Part shown: in pieces, positions 45,916 through 58,374 of the stretch
Numbering within the stretch: position 1 is the first letter of the stretch
Layout: every line of letters starts with the position of its first letter
Assembly (NCBI GenBank): GCA_947359465.1
Contig: OX375876.1
Location: 84,528,359 to 84,592,358, forward strand
Length of the DNA stretch: 64,000 bases
Direction: 5' to 3'
From: Metellina segmentata
Lineage: Eukaryota > Arthropoda > Arachnida > Araneae > Tetragnathidae
Translations under genes and position numbers: made by a program
Notes under the pieces: generated by a model
What the model was told of the DNA's origin: nothing
The model's input: only the letters and a program-made list of their open reading frames with translations
The model's database searches: none

Positions 45916-47269
45916 ATAAAAAAAAATAACGCATACCTACCTTGTTAAGAGATTATTTTTATTTCAAGTAAAATGTAGTATTCTCAAAAATTTAGTACCA
46001 AATTGATCCCAATGCAGCAACTACTGGCATTAATTGACGATAAGACAAAGCCTAATGACTTTTCCAGGGGACCCTTTGTTATCTCTCTTCGCACTGAACA
46101 ATGGTTTTTCTTATTGTTCTATTTTCAAATCGCCACATGTTAACGTCGCGGATATGGAATACTTTTCTTCGTTTGTATTGCTTATTTTCATACAATTTTT
46201 ATGTATGTTTGTTCTTTGTTTTCTAAATAGTATGCTTTTTATGCTCAATTTCATAGTTTCAATAACTGAAGTAAGACTTTATTTCACCAACTTTATTGTC
46301 AAGCCACTTGTATTTCTTACTATTCACTTGCTCTTCCACGATTTCAGTTTTAACTTCAAAAACTTGTGTGGACGTAGAAATTTTTACGATTTTCCTTTTA
46401 CCTCTGTGTTCCCTTTTTTAAATTTTATTTGCACTCCAATGGCGGGTTCTTTTACGAGAGTTAATAAAAATTCAGCCTGATTTCACCCTTGCTGAAAACT
46501 CAGATTCAGTTTCCATCCGAGTTCTATTTGCCAAGTTTCAGACAATTGCTTACGCAAACTCTATAATAGATGCAGAAATTCTACTGAACTGAAGGACCCA
46601 TTGGATTGCTAGTGAATCACCATGAAAAAGAAACCGAATAATCGGATAGTTTATTCAGATTCGGCAAACATGTGAACTTCATATTCCGATGATTTGAAGA
46701 TTTAACTTCTCGAGCCCTATCCATTTCTACTTCTCGGATAGAATTCTACAAAAATGTAAGCACAGGCGATACTATTTCGTTAGGCTATCTCTTTAAACTA
46801 AGTAAACTTTTCAGAACTATTCGAAAGAGATCATTTACATTTTTTCCCGTAATTTTCGTATCTGAAATAAAAGTATTAACTTTTTACAAACACAGCTACA
46901 TAAAATCTGAATAATTTGAAACCTTCTGAGCTCACAGAAAATAAATTAGCACAAAATAAATTTATTACAAATAAACAACAATTGAAAAATGGCTAGTTTC
47001 CAGTTTAATATTTTTATGTAACTCTAATTCAAGCCACAAATTGGTCCAAAATATCAGCCTAGATTAAATTTATTTAAATAGTACCAACATGTTTTCTGTA
47101 CAGGAACAAAGTATATGCATAAGCATATCATATTATTTAATAGTTTTTTTTTCTTCATGCACCACAAAAGTATTGTATGTATAAATCGGATAAATTTACT
47201 AACAGTGACAAAACTTTTATAAATTGTTATTCTGGAAACAAAGTTCTCCAAATATAAAGAAATAATTAT
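45916..47269. other. No recognised gene; longest open frame of the window at 46034-46480
   Basis: The 148-codon frame at 46034-46480 starts at TTG and is very hydrophobic (many F, L, I), as expected when T-rich DNA is read in frame. The first in-frame ATG starts at 46055. No family is recognised and no splice or promoter signal supports it. The opposite strand shows a 54-codon lysine-rich frame over the same DNA. I regard both as composition effects. Confidence 0.4.
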
Positions 47270-47650
47270 CAGTTAGTAGTAGATTGTACAGGAGTGGCCT
47301 AGAGTTTCCAAAAGGAGCAGCAAGTTGAAAGAGAAATCTTCTTTCATGGTTAAGTAATTGGCAATGAAAGAGAACGTGATCGATGCTCTTGAACAGCAGA
47401 ATTGTTACAATTATAGAATGGTGAATCGATGAGGTGAAAACAACAAAAGTGATTGATTCTAGCATGACCAGAGAAAATTTGTGAGTTTCTAAAGACGTAT
47501 TTGTATTGATGGAAAGAATTTTTTTAATTCATCAGTTGTAGACCAGAGTTGGTGCTTATATATTAATGAAATATATATTTCCTTTTTACTGGCGATTTTT
47601 GAGGGCTATCGAAACAAATGCACAGCTGTTTCATTTCATACTTGAGTTGA
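47270..47650 (-). pseudogene. Non-LTR retrotransposon relic, C-terminal region (copy 2)
   Basis: On the minus strand about 47480-47420 reads FSGHARINHFCCFHLIDSPF followed by YNCNNSAVQ. After a frameshift SIDHVLFHCQLLNHERRFLF follows (about 47400-47330). These are the GH...HLIDSPxCxC and HVLFHC knuckle motifs of Jockey/R1-type proteins. An upstream part with LWSTTDELKKFF-like words (about 47550-47510) would be the end of RNase H. The copy is related to, but clearly diverged from, that at 7440-7770. It borders the left edge of a large tandem array. Confidence 0.65.
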
Positions 47651-47659
47651 GAATAAAAT

Positions 47660-50165
47660 ACCATTCACTACATGTTTTGGAAGGAAGCTAATACCTGGGA
47701 ATTTGCATTTATTTAGCAAGAAATGGTGGATTTCCCTCAGTGAAATATTTTCGGCCTAAATGTATTCAGTAATACCTTCCACTCAAAATATTTTCTTAAC
47801 TAGAGACAAACTATAAAACAGATACCAAATTGAATCGTGCTGACCGAAAATTGAGAAAAATAAGCTGTTGCATTACTAACGTTGAATTGGTATTTTTTGT
47901 ATGAAGATGGCATTGGATGCTTTATAGAAATATTTTCAGTTTAGATGTATTTATTCAGATATAGTACCTCACAATGAAATATTTTCTTTCACTAGAGACA
48001 ATAACAGATACCAAATCGGATAACTAACGTTGAATTGGTATTTTTTTTATGAAGATGGCAGTGGATACCTTATTGAAATATTTTGAGTTTAGATGTATTT
48101 TTTCAAATGATACCCAAATGATACTTACACTGACATATTTTCTTTCACTAGAGACAAACTATAAAACAGATACCAATTGGATTGTGCTGACCAAAAATTG
48201 AGAAAAATAAGCTGTTGCATAATTTATACTCGTTGAATTGGTAATCTTTTGTGAAGATGGTAGGGTATACCTTATTGAAATAGTTTCAGTTTAAATGTAT
48301 TTATTCAGCTATAGTACCTTCCACTGAAATATTTCCTTCGACTAAAACTGGCTACATTACAGACATCAAAGTAAAATATAATAGTCACAATCGATGAAAA
48401 TTAACTACTGAGTTTTAAATTCAGATTGAACAAAACAGTATTCACTATCACATTTGCATTGAAGCTAAAATCCGATGAATTTGTGTTTCCTCTTCAAGAG
48501 GCGGTGGACAGCCCCTTCTCCATATAGAAATACTTTTTTATTTAAATGTATTCAGAGAAAGTACCTTCCACAGTAATATTTTCTTTGCTAGATGCAAACT
48601 ATAAATCAGATATCAAAGTGGAATGTGTTCGCAATTGAGAAAAATAAACTGTAGCTTAGCTAATATTTATTGAATAGGTATTCTTTTATGAGGCTAGTAG
48701 CTGACGCCTTATTGAAATATTTTTAATTTTAAATGTATTATTCATTCAATAATAGTACCTTCTGAAATATTTTCTTCGCGTAAGACTGACTATAAAATAG
48801 AAATCGAAGTAGAATACAAGTCACAATTGAGGGGGGAAAACCTGCTGCGTTTTAAACACGGGTCGTGAACAAATTACTATTTACTATCTCTTTTGGATGG
48901 ATGCTAATATCCGGTGAATAATTAATATTCCTTTATGAAGGAGTGGTAGACGCACCCATACTTAAATATATTCAGTTTAAATGAGAACTCAGCAATAGTT
49001 CCTCCATTGAGACAAACCAAAAAACAGATATTCAAGTGGAATATGAAAATCCCATTTAAGAAAATTAAACTGATGCGGAGCTAATACTTGTTGAATTGGT
49101 ATTCTTTTACGAGGCTGGTAGTGAACGTCTGATTGAAATATTTTCAGTTGAAACGTATTTATTCAGCATTCCACTGAAATATTATCTTCCACCTGAAACT
49201 GACTACATATTTCCTTTATGAGGGAGTGGAAGACGCACAAGTACTGAAATATTTTCTGTTTAAATGAGAACTCAGCGATAGTTCCTTCACTGAAATATTT
49301 TCTTCCCTAGAGACAAAAAAAAAAAGAAATCAAGTTAAAATATGGTAGTCACAATCGAGGAAAACAAACTGCTGCGTTTTAAACATGGGGCGTGAACAAA
49401 ATGCCATTCACTTTCTTCTTTGGATGGAAGCGAATACTTGTTGAATTGATATTCTTTTATGAGGCTGGTAGTGAACGTGTAATAGAAATATTTTCAGTTT
49501 AAATGTATTTATTCAGCCTTCCACTGAAATAATTTTTCACCTGAAACTTAATTCCTTTATAAAGGAGTGGAAGACGCACATGTACTGGAATATTTTTTGT
49601 TTATATGAGAACTCAGCGATAGTTCCTTCACTGAAATATTTTCTTCCCTAGAGACAAACTATAAAACAGACATTAAAGTAAAATATGTTAGTCACAATCG
49701 AGGAAAACAAACTTCTGCGTTTTAAACATGGGGCGTTTACAAAATGCCATTCACTATCTTCTTTGGATGGAAGCGAATACTTGTTGAATTAATATTCTTT
49801 TATGAGGATGGAAGTGAACGTCTTATTGAAATATTTTCAGTTAAAATGTATTTATTCAGCCTTCCACTGAAATATTTTCTTCAGCTGAAACTGACTACAT
49901 AATTCCTTTATGAAGAAGTTGGAAGACGCACAAGTACTGAAATATTTTCTGTTTAAATGAGAACTCAGCGATTGTTCCTCCACCGAAATATTTTCTTCCC
50001 TAGAGACAAACTATAAAACAGACATCAAAGTAAAATATGGTAGTCACAATCGAGGAAAACAAACTACTGCGTTTTAAACATGGGGCGTGAACAAAATGCC
50101 ATTCACTATCTTCTTTGGATGGAAGCTAATACTTGGTGAATTGGTATTCTTTTATGAGGGTGGAA
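47660..50165. repeat. 2.5-kb complex tandem array, right end about 345-350-bp units
   Basis: The anchor GAGGCTGGTAGTGAACG and its variants recur at about 47905, 48052, 48255, 48691, 49102, 49462, 49804 and 50156. CCATTCACTATCTTCTTTGG and variants recur at 49404, 49747 and 50099 (343 and 352 bp apart). Other shared words are GAAATATTTTCTTCCCTAGA, ACAAACTATAAAACAGA and TTTAAATGTATTTATTCAGC. Units on the left are diverged and of uneven length; the last three on the right are much more alike. No coding frame is maintained. It is a satellite-like array or decayed multi-copy element. Confidence 0.85.
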
Positions 50166-50470
50166 GTGGACGCATGACGTGGCAGGAATACCGCTTCTTC
50201 CGGACGTTCGAGCGAAAGGGAGAGCGGTCCCTCCTGAGTGGGAAGATGGATGAACTTGCAGACGGGAGATATATAGATATATCTTTCTATCCACATAGAT
50301 CCCTCCCGCACCAAACGATGCGTCATCTGGGCTCTCGGCCTCCCTTTTCGCAAACACCGCCGCATGCTTCATCTCTCGACCCCTGCCCCTTGACGTTGTG
50401 TGTGGGGGATGTTCTCCATCAAGGGAGTGGAAAAGAAAGAGGCTCGTGGCTGCCATCTTTTTCCTTACAA
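50166..50470 (-). promoter_or_regulatory. GC-rich, CpG-containing block, possible minus-strand promoter
   Basis: Directly right of the array, composition jumps to GC-rich (GGACGTTCGAGCGAAAGGG, CACCGCCGCATGC). On the minus strand AAAAAGATGGCAGCCACGAG (about 50464-50445) gives an ATG in a good context that also matches a YY1-type AAGATGGC motif and opens a 116-codon frame (50106-50456). That protein is not recognised, and its end runs into the tandem array. A plus-strand frame of 142 codons (50087-50515) overlaps it. The block may be a promoter and first exon on the minus strand, or only a GC-rich repeat edge. Confidence 0.3.
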
Positions 50471-52614
50471 AACCACGAAAGGCTACCTTTTTTTTATATC
50501 TACAATCGGAAGTAAAATGTTTATAATATTCTGATCTGCTCTAAAAAATATGAAATGTATTTGTTTTCTCGTTCTTTATTTTATCATATTTTAAGACAGA
50601 TGTGGGCAATGTTTTTTGGTATTTTTTACTAGCTTTACAATTTGGATATGATATGCTTGAGAGTTTTCGCTACTTTTGACAAATCTTTACCTCGAGTCTG
50701 TCCAAAGCATTTTCGTTGCATCGCCAAACAGCTTTTTGAGCTTAGGTCCGCTTCGTTCTTGTGTGCTTTCATCTTCGGATTACTCGGCTTATGACAGCTT
50801 TTCAAGTTTGATTGAAAGTTAGTCTCTTCTTGCGAAATGTTTTTTTATAATATTACTTCTAAGGTTTAAGAGAGAGGGAACGATATAGTTTGCTGAAAAT
50901 TGTTTTACCTATCATTCAAATTCCAATCAAATTAAGTTGTGTTAATTTAATGTCGTCAGAACTCTGCGATCGAGAGTTTTCGATGCTTCTGACACGAGTA
51001 GATTTTCTTTATATAAATGAAATTACAATCCAATGCCTATACAGCATAGAACGTTTGTAACATTTTTAGCTATCCTAATCCTTTTTTTTTGCAGTAATTA
51101 CATCATTTGATACTATATAAAATACATTCGCTAGTGATGTATTTACCGGGTGTTAAAGCAAGGTTTTGGTGAGACGAATGGCAATTGGGGTTAAATATAT
51201 CAAATCGATTTAAGGAATCCAGAGATTCTTATGAGATAAGCCAATGAGCTACATGTTTTGAAAAGATAAAATGGTGTTTGATTTAAAGTAAACCTTTTTG
51301 ATGGAACGATGATCTCGGAAGGTAAGTAGACTTTGGAAAAGCATATTCTGTAGTTCCTAAATTGAATTTTTTATTTTGCTGTGAGTGCATTTAACTCATG
51401 GTTGTTATTTGAATAGTAGTTTTGATTATATATTTGTTTATTTTGGTTACATATAATATTAGTTACTTATTTGAATAAAGAGAAATCTGCAAAGTTTCTT
51501 TGCTATACATCATATAGTTTTGAACCTCTCTCCTACGGATAGAAGTTACATCAATTTGTTCCTAAAACACTTGGCACTCTTAATTTAACAAAACTTTACT
51601 TCAGTTTCCAGTATTTGCTTGTAATTAATATAATTTCAGCGTAAATACACGAAGGACGCATTTTTTATCTGTTCCCAACAGAAGTTCAATCTTACCATAC
51701 TTTTTTCCTAATATTTAAAAACGGAACATCCTCCAATAATGTACCATACCAATTCATACATATTTTCTCTCCTTATCATGAAATCGATACAAATCCGTTC
51801 AAAATACACCAACCCGGGTAAATCGATGCATTTCTCTTATTAACACCTCCATTACCTACAGAACACATACTGAGGGAACTCCCCCAATCAATATTCGAAT
51901 CATATTAGAGTCATAAGCAGCCTTCTGAAACAACAATCTGGTCGTCTTCTCCATTATAATTCTGAAAATATACGATCTCCTGGTCACCCAATCGCACATA
52001 ATCTTTGTTTATTGAATGGAGGAAAGGCGTGGAATCATAGCTAGGGAAGCGGGAGAATCAATCTAATGTAACAGAACGAAGATAACGATGATAAAACACG
52101 GGGACGGGGATAACGTACACCTCTAAGTGAGCGGATAGAGCGAGAAAGGGCGGGAGAGATAAGAGATAACGAGAAAGCGGATATGTAATACACGGCATGC
52201 TTAATGGAATTACCAGAAATCGGATTTGTTGCCTAGTGAAGTAGATATAACTTCGTTTGAGCAAGGTAGCTAACGCATATGGATTGTTGAATGAACTTCC
52301 TTTTCCATCCGCTGGTGCCAGAAACAGGTCGCACAATAGATTTCGTGATGTTTCTATTGATAATAAGTTCTGTTGTTATTTAACCCGACATACTTAATTA
52401 TTTTGAACACAACGTACCATGATAACCCATTAGAACAAGAAACAGAATAACTGTTCTAGTATCAAACTGTATTGTTTTACTATATTTATCTGATAGTTAT
52501 GAATTAAAATATTTTTCCGACTCTTTTTGTCCTTATCCTCGCCTCACATACTGTACATAATTGAAAATATGTTACGATTTTTTGATTGATTACACATATA
52601 ATCCGACATGTGTG
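50471..52614. other. No recognised gene
   Basis: AT-rich DNA. A purine-rich stretch at about 52015-52190 (GAGCGGATAGAGCGAGAAAG and similar) produces a minus-strand 92-codon frame with no known domain. Confidence 0.45.
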
Positions 52615-52790
52615 CTTGATATCAAGAGCCCGCTTATAAACAGCCGTCAAGTAATGGACATACACAAGGAAAGTTTCACACAAATCCCAGAAGAGAAAAC
52701 TCCAAAGGAGAAATCTAATCTGACAAAAGTCGAACTTGCGCCACCAGAAACTAGCAAGTTGCTAGTGCAATAGGAATATTCATTGAACCA
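52615..52790 (-). repeat. SINE-like repeat, family A (minus strand, truncated tail)
   Basis: On the minus strand ACTAGCAACTTGCTAGTTTC, GCGCAAGTTCGAC (decayed B box), TTTTCTCTTCTGGG and GAAACTTTCCTTGTGTATG occur in the family A order. The plus-strand 70-codon frame at 52561-52773 is the antisense of this repeat and should not be annotated as a gene. Confidence 0.72.
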
Positions 52791-53027
52791 CGGGGATTTC
52801 ATCAATGTTAATGGTATTAACAAGTTGTAACGGACCTGTATCCGAAGTTATTTTTATTTTGAGAATTTTTTTTCATTAGAATGAATTTAGGTACGATTGT
52901 TTTTACAACTGTAAATTAAAGAAATGTTACTGTTATGGAGATATATTTGTAATACGATCTAACATCTCGATTGATAATTTTTCTGTTATACAGTAATGTG
53001 AACTAATACCTATATTTTAAAATCGTA
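52791..53027. other. AT-rich spacer
   Basis: Nothing recognised. Confidence 0.5.
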
Positions 53028-53136
53028 GGTATAATCTATTTCACTCTTTAAAATAATTCGAAATCTCGAGTTAGTAGCAGGAGATCGTAAGGTATAATCT
53101 ATTTCACTCTTTAAAATAATTCGAAATCTCGAGTTA
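53028..53136. repeat. 46-bp direct repeat, 63-bp period
   Basis: GGTATAATCTATTTCACTC begins at 53028 and at 53091. The identity extends through AAATCTCGAGTTA in both units (46 bp) without mismatch. It is a recent local duplication. Confidence 0.9.
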
Positions 53137-54349
53137 CATTACGTTCTTGAAATTATGTAAGCATAGAAGCTATATTATGCGAATACGACTACAATTGAAT
53201 TGTATATAAAGGGTGAAAAGAAAAATATTTATCAATTTATACCTACAAAACTTACAGATTCGTCGATTCGCTTAAATGGTTGGAAAAATATCGTGTTACA
53301 ACACACGTTTATCTTCAAATTTCACTTAATGACGCTTCTGACGGTAATGATGTGTAAAATTGAAAAGCGTAATGACTTACTTTGCAAAATCAGTCACCCA
53401 GAAACTTTTAAGGGATGCTGATCAGCATTTCTAGTAATTAGTACCAACATTAAGCAGCTTGTGGAAATGTTCCTTTTATTTTTAGCAATAAAGCTTTTTT
53501 TGTGTGTGTAGAAACAGGTAAGTACTTTTTAGACGTAGTAGTTGCAAATATATGATGTGGCGAATTGGCGAGATCGAAAATGTGTCGAAAGTATTTTCAT
53601 ACACATACTGCTTTACGGGCTATTGCTGTAACATCTATTTCTTGAACCATTTCAAGTTTCGCGCGTCATAGCGTGTCAGACATGTTTAAATTTTTTTTAA
53701 ATTCTTCAACAGTCCGGTGTATTGCTTTGAACAATAACTATTTTTACATGAAACACCAGTGTTTAGGCGATTCCAACCACAATACCTTCGATTTCGTTTG
53801 TATCTATCAGTATCGCATGGTAAGGTCACCTGACAATTAGATATAAAGAGATCTGACTCAATAAGTTTAGAAAAACCAAGCATCGATATACGTGTTTGCT
53901 CGCCTCCCGCATAGCTAATGCAATTACATAATTTTGTATAAAAGCGTATATGGGGTAATTTGTCTACACCACTGGAATATTTCTATTTAATTGCAGTAGA
54001 ATTGTTTGCCGTTATGATCTGATGTAAGGCGGTGTTCCGTGTAACAATAGTTATCGTTCAACGTGATTTCAGTTTTATTGTCTCTTTTATTATTATTTCC
54101 TTCAGTGTAAACTGTCTGTTGTTTGTTTTTAAGTTTTCGCCAATGCTGCACTATGTATGCAATCTGCAATCTACGTTATTCGGGTCCCCCCCCCCTTTAA
54201 TCTAATTCTTATTCCAGGTTGAGCAGCCTATATTATATACGATTTAAAATATTTAAAAAAAATTAATTAGTGTTTAAATAATTTTGATTTTTTTAAAATA
54301 AAAAGTGGCAGTGAAATGAAAACCTCAAATTTTTCTTGACGAATACAGA
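53137..54349. other. No recognised gene; C10 run at 54186
   Basis: Only short broken frames are present. A run of ten C at 54186-54195 is unusual in this AT-rich setting. Confidence 0.5.
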
Positions 54350-54556
54350 GGCAATGGTTCCTTAGCGGGTATGACCAACTGAGCTAGCAATCTGTGAGTT
54401 GTAAGCGGCGCCGGTTCGATTCCTCCCGGAGTATATTTCTCTCTGCTAAGTTAGTAAAACTTTCCTTGTATGCGTTTGTCCATTGCTTGATGTTGTCCGT
54501 CTTGTGTTTGGCGCAGCATGGCCCAGCTTTTCCTTTGCGCCATAAAACCCAACCAA
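54350..54556 (+). repeat. SINE-like repeat, family A, best copy
   Basis: The head includes GCTAGCAATCTGTGAGTTG and GCGCCGGTTCGATTCCTCC, a good polymerase III B box. The body has AGTAAAACTTTCCTTGTATG and GTCCATTGCTTGATG. The end is CTTTGCGCCATAAAACCCAA. It is about 200 bp long. The short frames on both strands here are shadows of the repeat. No poly(A) tail or target duplication was identified. Confidence 0.82.
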
Positions 54557-54944
54557 CTTTGATGAATACGACAAACATTATTCTCTGTAGAGCATAAGCA
54601 ATTTGGACTTATGTATCTAAAGAAATGAGAAAATTAAAACAACGGATATTAAACCTACCTATTGTATTGAATTTAAAATTATTGTTTTTGCAGTATTTCT
54701 TAAACTTTATTGCTAACAAAATTTGACTGAGGTCCAATCGTGCTTGCTCGCCACTAAAGTCACCAGTCAACGCCTTAAGTTTTCCTCAGCCTTGAATTGA
54801 ACACACGGCCAAATAAATACACCAAATTGCTTAGAACAGCGAACTGTGTAAAGGAGTTGTACTTAATCAGTTTACTTTGGCAAAAACTAAAAAAGTTTAA
54901 AATATCTTCTGTAGCGATTGCAGGAGAAGGAACAAGAAAGAAGG

Positions 54945-55343
54945 TTAAAGGGTCGGGATTAGTTGTTTGGTATTCCTCCTCACGGATGTTCCTCGCAACC
55001 GATCAAGTTCCTCAATCACGTTGCCATTTTCCGAACACTTGTTTCTTCTTTTCCCACGGTAAAAAATGAAAGCATAATTGACGAATCCTCGAACGAAGGT
55101 AAAATTGGATTTTGATTTTTTCCTTCGGAAAACAATATAGGGCGACCTCCGGAATTCGACTCGGATGGATGGTGGACTTAAATACGCTCTCGAGTCCAGT
55201 AATGCTCCACACAGTAGATTTACGGGTCGTTTTCGGTGGGTAATTTGCGATCTCAACGAAGATTCCGAAATTTTTGTCGCCAAATTTCCAAATGCTTTAT
55301 GCCTGGTGCCAGATGTGTAGACACCCAAGAGCTTCGAGAACAT
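54945..55343 (-). other. 132-codon minus-strand open frame in GC-richer DNA, unrecognised
   Basis: An ATG (55341-55343) opens a 132-codon frame that is basic and has no hydrophobic signal at its start. Words include RSQITHRKRPVNLLCGALLD and RRKKSKSNFTFVRGF. The DNA is visibly less AT-rich than the flanks. A second minus-strand frame (55012-55212) overlaps in another register. I recognise no family and see no splice sites that would settle it. It could be an exon of an unknown gene, a transposon relic or chance. Confidence 0.25.
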
Positions 55344-55376
55344 GATGAATGTTTACTTTTTATTACAATTTTTTTA

Positions 55377-55415
55377 CAGTGGGTCAAAAAAAAAGTTCTC
55401 CGTCCGACTTAGTAG
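55377..55415 (+). repeat. Solitary Tc1-type terminal sequence
   Basis: TACAGTGGGTCAAAAAAAAA resembles the TA plus CAGTGGGTCAAAA start of Tc1/mariner elements. No inverted partner or transposase was found within reach, so it may be a broken end or coincidence. Confidence 0.3.
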
Positions 55416-56034
55416 TCTTGGTGTATTTAATCACTTAAAAATACATAATTTAAATCAAAGCATAAAAATATATTTATCGGAATAAACGCATGACTTCGTG
55501 TTTGTGTAGTGTTATTACCACATGACTACACTGAGGGATTGTCCCAGTTTGGGTTTGGACCTTATGACGCTAAATCCAACCTACCACATGATTACTAAAA
55601 GCTATAATTTGTAAAATTATGGTCTTAAGAAATGCCATATTTGATTTTCATGTTCAAACTATGTAATAATTATAACAGGAAACGTCTACAAGGACTCAAT
55701 GTCTCTACTTTAAACACTGCCTTCAATGTAGTAACAAGCTAAAAAGAATCAACGATATTTAATTACTCCTATTAATTAAGTAATAATAAAGCTCTTTTTA
55801 AGTAACGCTCTGAGAGGTACAAAAGTATGTATTGGTTTATAAACTTGCAGTCTTTCCTGCATGACTTATAACCAGTATAAACCTTCTTGATCAGTAGTCT
55901 CATCTAGGATTCTTTCAAGCAATAGATATGGTTATTTAGTCATTATGTGTATTGGGGGAAGGAGGGAAGCAATACTACACTACTTGGAAATCTCGTAGCT
56001 CTAAGGGGGTTAAAGTGTTTATTGGAATATCGAG
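55416..56034. other. No recognised feature
   Basis: AT-rich DNA. A TTTGGGTTTGGACCTTATGA stretch at 55550 faintly resembles the inverted family A SINE end but is too decayed to call. Confidence 0.45.
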
Positions 56035-56215
56035 TAATAAAGAAGCAGATAAAAGGGCTAAGGACTCCTTGTTGGAAAAAATCGATATTGAATAAAAAGT
56101 GTCCAAAGTATATATAAATAAAAATATATCTTAAAAAGTATTTCTCGGTTGAATGGCAGGAAAGATGGGTAAGCTCTGCCATAGTAAAATGAAGTTTGAA
56201 TGGTAAAAGGAAGAG
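56035..56215 (+). pseudogene. RNase-H-domain relic of a non-LTR retrotransposon
   Basis: The plus-strand frame reads KVFIGISSNKEADKRAKDSL, close to the GIxGNExADxxAKxSL motif that ends the RNase H domain of Jockey/R1/I-type retrotransposons. About 20-35 codons further, after three stops, come MAGKMGKLCHSKMKFEW-type residues, like the WQxxWxxxxxNKL-W region that normally follows. No intact knuckle region follows. The minus-strand 63-codon frame at 56277-56468 may be part of a second relic but was not convincing. Confidence 0.45.
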
Positions 56216-57219
56216 ATGCGTTTAATTTTTCCACTTGTCAATATAAACAGAATATTAACCATTATTGTTTACAAAACTATATTCTAACATAACGAAATCT
56301 CTCGTTGATATCAAAATAGATTTGATAAAAAAAAGCAGCATCTGTCAGTGTAGAGAAGCCGAGGGTACTGAAGAACATACAATCTTCCATAGCAGCCTTT
56401 AAACACAGCTGAGAACAAGATTTCCCCACAACTACAGAGAGATATCGATGAATGGCACCATACGCCATTAAGAATTGCCAGTCATAGCGTTCATCATAAA
56501 TGGTCTTCTACGGATGGAATTAGACAACCCATCCAGCCACACAAAATGTTATTAAAAATAACTTTAGATTAAAATTAACATATTTAATTTTTGGAAAGAA
56601 AGTTGCAGTAAATTTTGTACCCGTGTTTCCTACATGTCCTCAGATGCGCGGATCAAGTGTTATTAATATTAAACGGTGTGCCATTTGAAGGCCCGAATTC
56701 ATTCGTTAGGTTACATTTGAAATATTTTTACCATCGAGACATAATTTTTTGTTTATTTTGATGGCAGGCTTAAATATTGAGACTGAACTAACTCGCGACT
56801 AACGAGGCTAATTTTAAAATCGTAATTCAACTAAATCTTTATGAAATACAAGAAAATGGTTTAAAACTTTCTAGTGGCCTAGAACTTATGTGATTCTCTG
56901 TGTTCCTAAATAGAACCCAATTGTTAATTCTTCTTTATTTCGAGAACAATAATGTTTCCTCTGAATTTCAATGATCTATTTGTACCTATATTTTTGCATA
57001 TTTTGTTTTCTTTTAAAGAATTTTTAGATTAAATCGTGTATTTATTTCCTTGAAGCAGTGATTCTTTGTTTGGCACACGCCAGGGAACTTTAATGTGCGT
57101 TTATCATCCCATTGAGAAACAAATAAATGTGGCACTACACTCATGTAAATGCATTTTCCTCTCCTCTTTAGTTTAAAAGGCCACGGTATTCCGGTATAGT
57201 ACCGAAATAAATAGCAACC
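56216..57219. other. No recognised gene
   Basis: Contains the unexplained minus-strand frame 56277-56468 and a further minus-strand frame at 57013-57231 that runs into the neighbouring SINE. The rest is AT-rich spacer. Confidence 0.45.
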
Positions 57220-57445
57220 GGAGGGATGCAAGTTCGAAACTCAAACCAAATCCTTTGTTTACAGAGAGATTGGTGCACAGTAGATATGCCGTGGCCTCAC
57301 ATATTCTTAAGTTGTCGTAGTTTGGAAGTTTGGAGAGTGGAGTACCAAGTATTCATCTGACCATGGTCCAGAATTAGTAGGTGTTAGTCATCAATAGCCC
57401 ATAGTTCTTCAGTGGTTGGTAATGTTGCTCCAGTGGGACTTAAAT
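57220..57445 (+). repeat. SINE-like repeat, family T
   Basis: GGATGCAAGTTCGAAACTC resembles a polymerase III B box. The body has GTAGTTTGGAAGTTTGGAGA, CATCTGACCATGG and GTCATCAATAGCCC. The tail is AATGTTGCTCCAGTGGGAC. It has the same order of words as the copies at 3340, 45560 and 60018. Confidence 0.72.
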
Positions 57446-58374
57446 GATATACTCTAGCTTTAATAGGTGTAGTAAAACTACAGTATTTAAAATTCCACTT
57501 CTGGATTTCGGAATGAGACAACAATCAAATCATTTGCAACGCAATACAATATTTTTAAAATATTCGATAGCCAACAGTTCAATTTTCGTACTTTATCACA
57601 TTGGCTTTGATTTCATTCAATTGTAGGAAGGAATTTTATGCTGATTATTTGTTTCGTAAATTTTACTTCGCTATTTTTTTATAAACTGAGTGCTTTTTTT
57701 TTTGTTATTTATATGTTCGTTTTGTTAGATCCTCTTTTTTGTGATGTCCTAAACCTTGTAAAACTTGCTGGTATAAGAAAATTACAGATATTATTTATTT
57801 ACAATACTTCAAAACATGCTTCATTCTGAAGCTAAGATTGCTTTATTCCTCCTTGAAGCTTTAAATATATCTATTATGTGATAGAGAAAATAATCTTACC
57901 GCTAAAGCCCTGTCGTTTATAATTTGGCACTTGGTCACTTCACTGTAACGTTTAATTCCAATTTGAGATGTTTGTGGTCCACTTAGCTCTTGCAGTCATT
58001 ACAATTACATGCTATTATGAGTAATCCATAAATTAAGTCACACCTGTTTAATAGGGGTGATTGAACTGAAACTATGACCATTTTAATTAGAAGTAATGTC
58101 AACTGAAACTGTTTCTGTTAAATACTCAAATGAACCATTTTAAAGGTACGAATATTGAAAATATGAAGATTTCAGAGGAAGGTGATCATACTCATAATTT
58201 ATTATTCTAGTTACCACTCGTATAGAAAGAATATGGCTGTAGAGACAATATGACCGTAGACAAACCAAAGCAAATTTCACAGTTTATTAGAAGTATCTCT
58301 GGAAAACAACGATTTGTTCATTTTGGTGGTTCAATCCAAGACTATATTTTCTTTCATAATGTCGGAGTCCAACT
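57446..58374. other. AT-rich DNA, nothing recognised
   Basis: T-rich plus-strand frames at 57444 and 57638 are hydrophobic by composition. No other feature was seen. Confidence 0.5.

Noticed and set aside
46034..46480. 148-codon hydrophobic open frame, the longest in the window
   Set aside because: It starts at TTG, composition is that of T-rich DNA, and there is no domain, promoter or splice support.
52561..52773. 70-codon plus-strand frame with a plausible hydrophilic tail
   Set aside because: It is the antisense of a family A SINE copy, shown by the inverted AAACTTTCCTTGTG block.
55545..55605. Possible inverted end of a family A SINE
   Set aside because: The resemblance to the GGGTTTTATGGCGC inverted tail is weak and no further SINE words follow.
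56277..56468. Minus-strand frame that might be a second retrotransposon C-terminus
   Set aside because: Words such as GAIHRYLS vaguely fit, but the cysteine spacing does not hold in any single frame.
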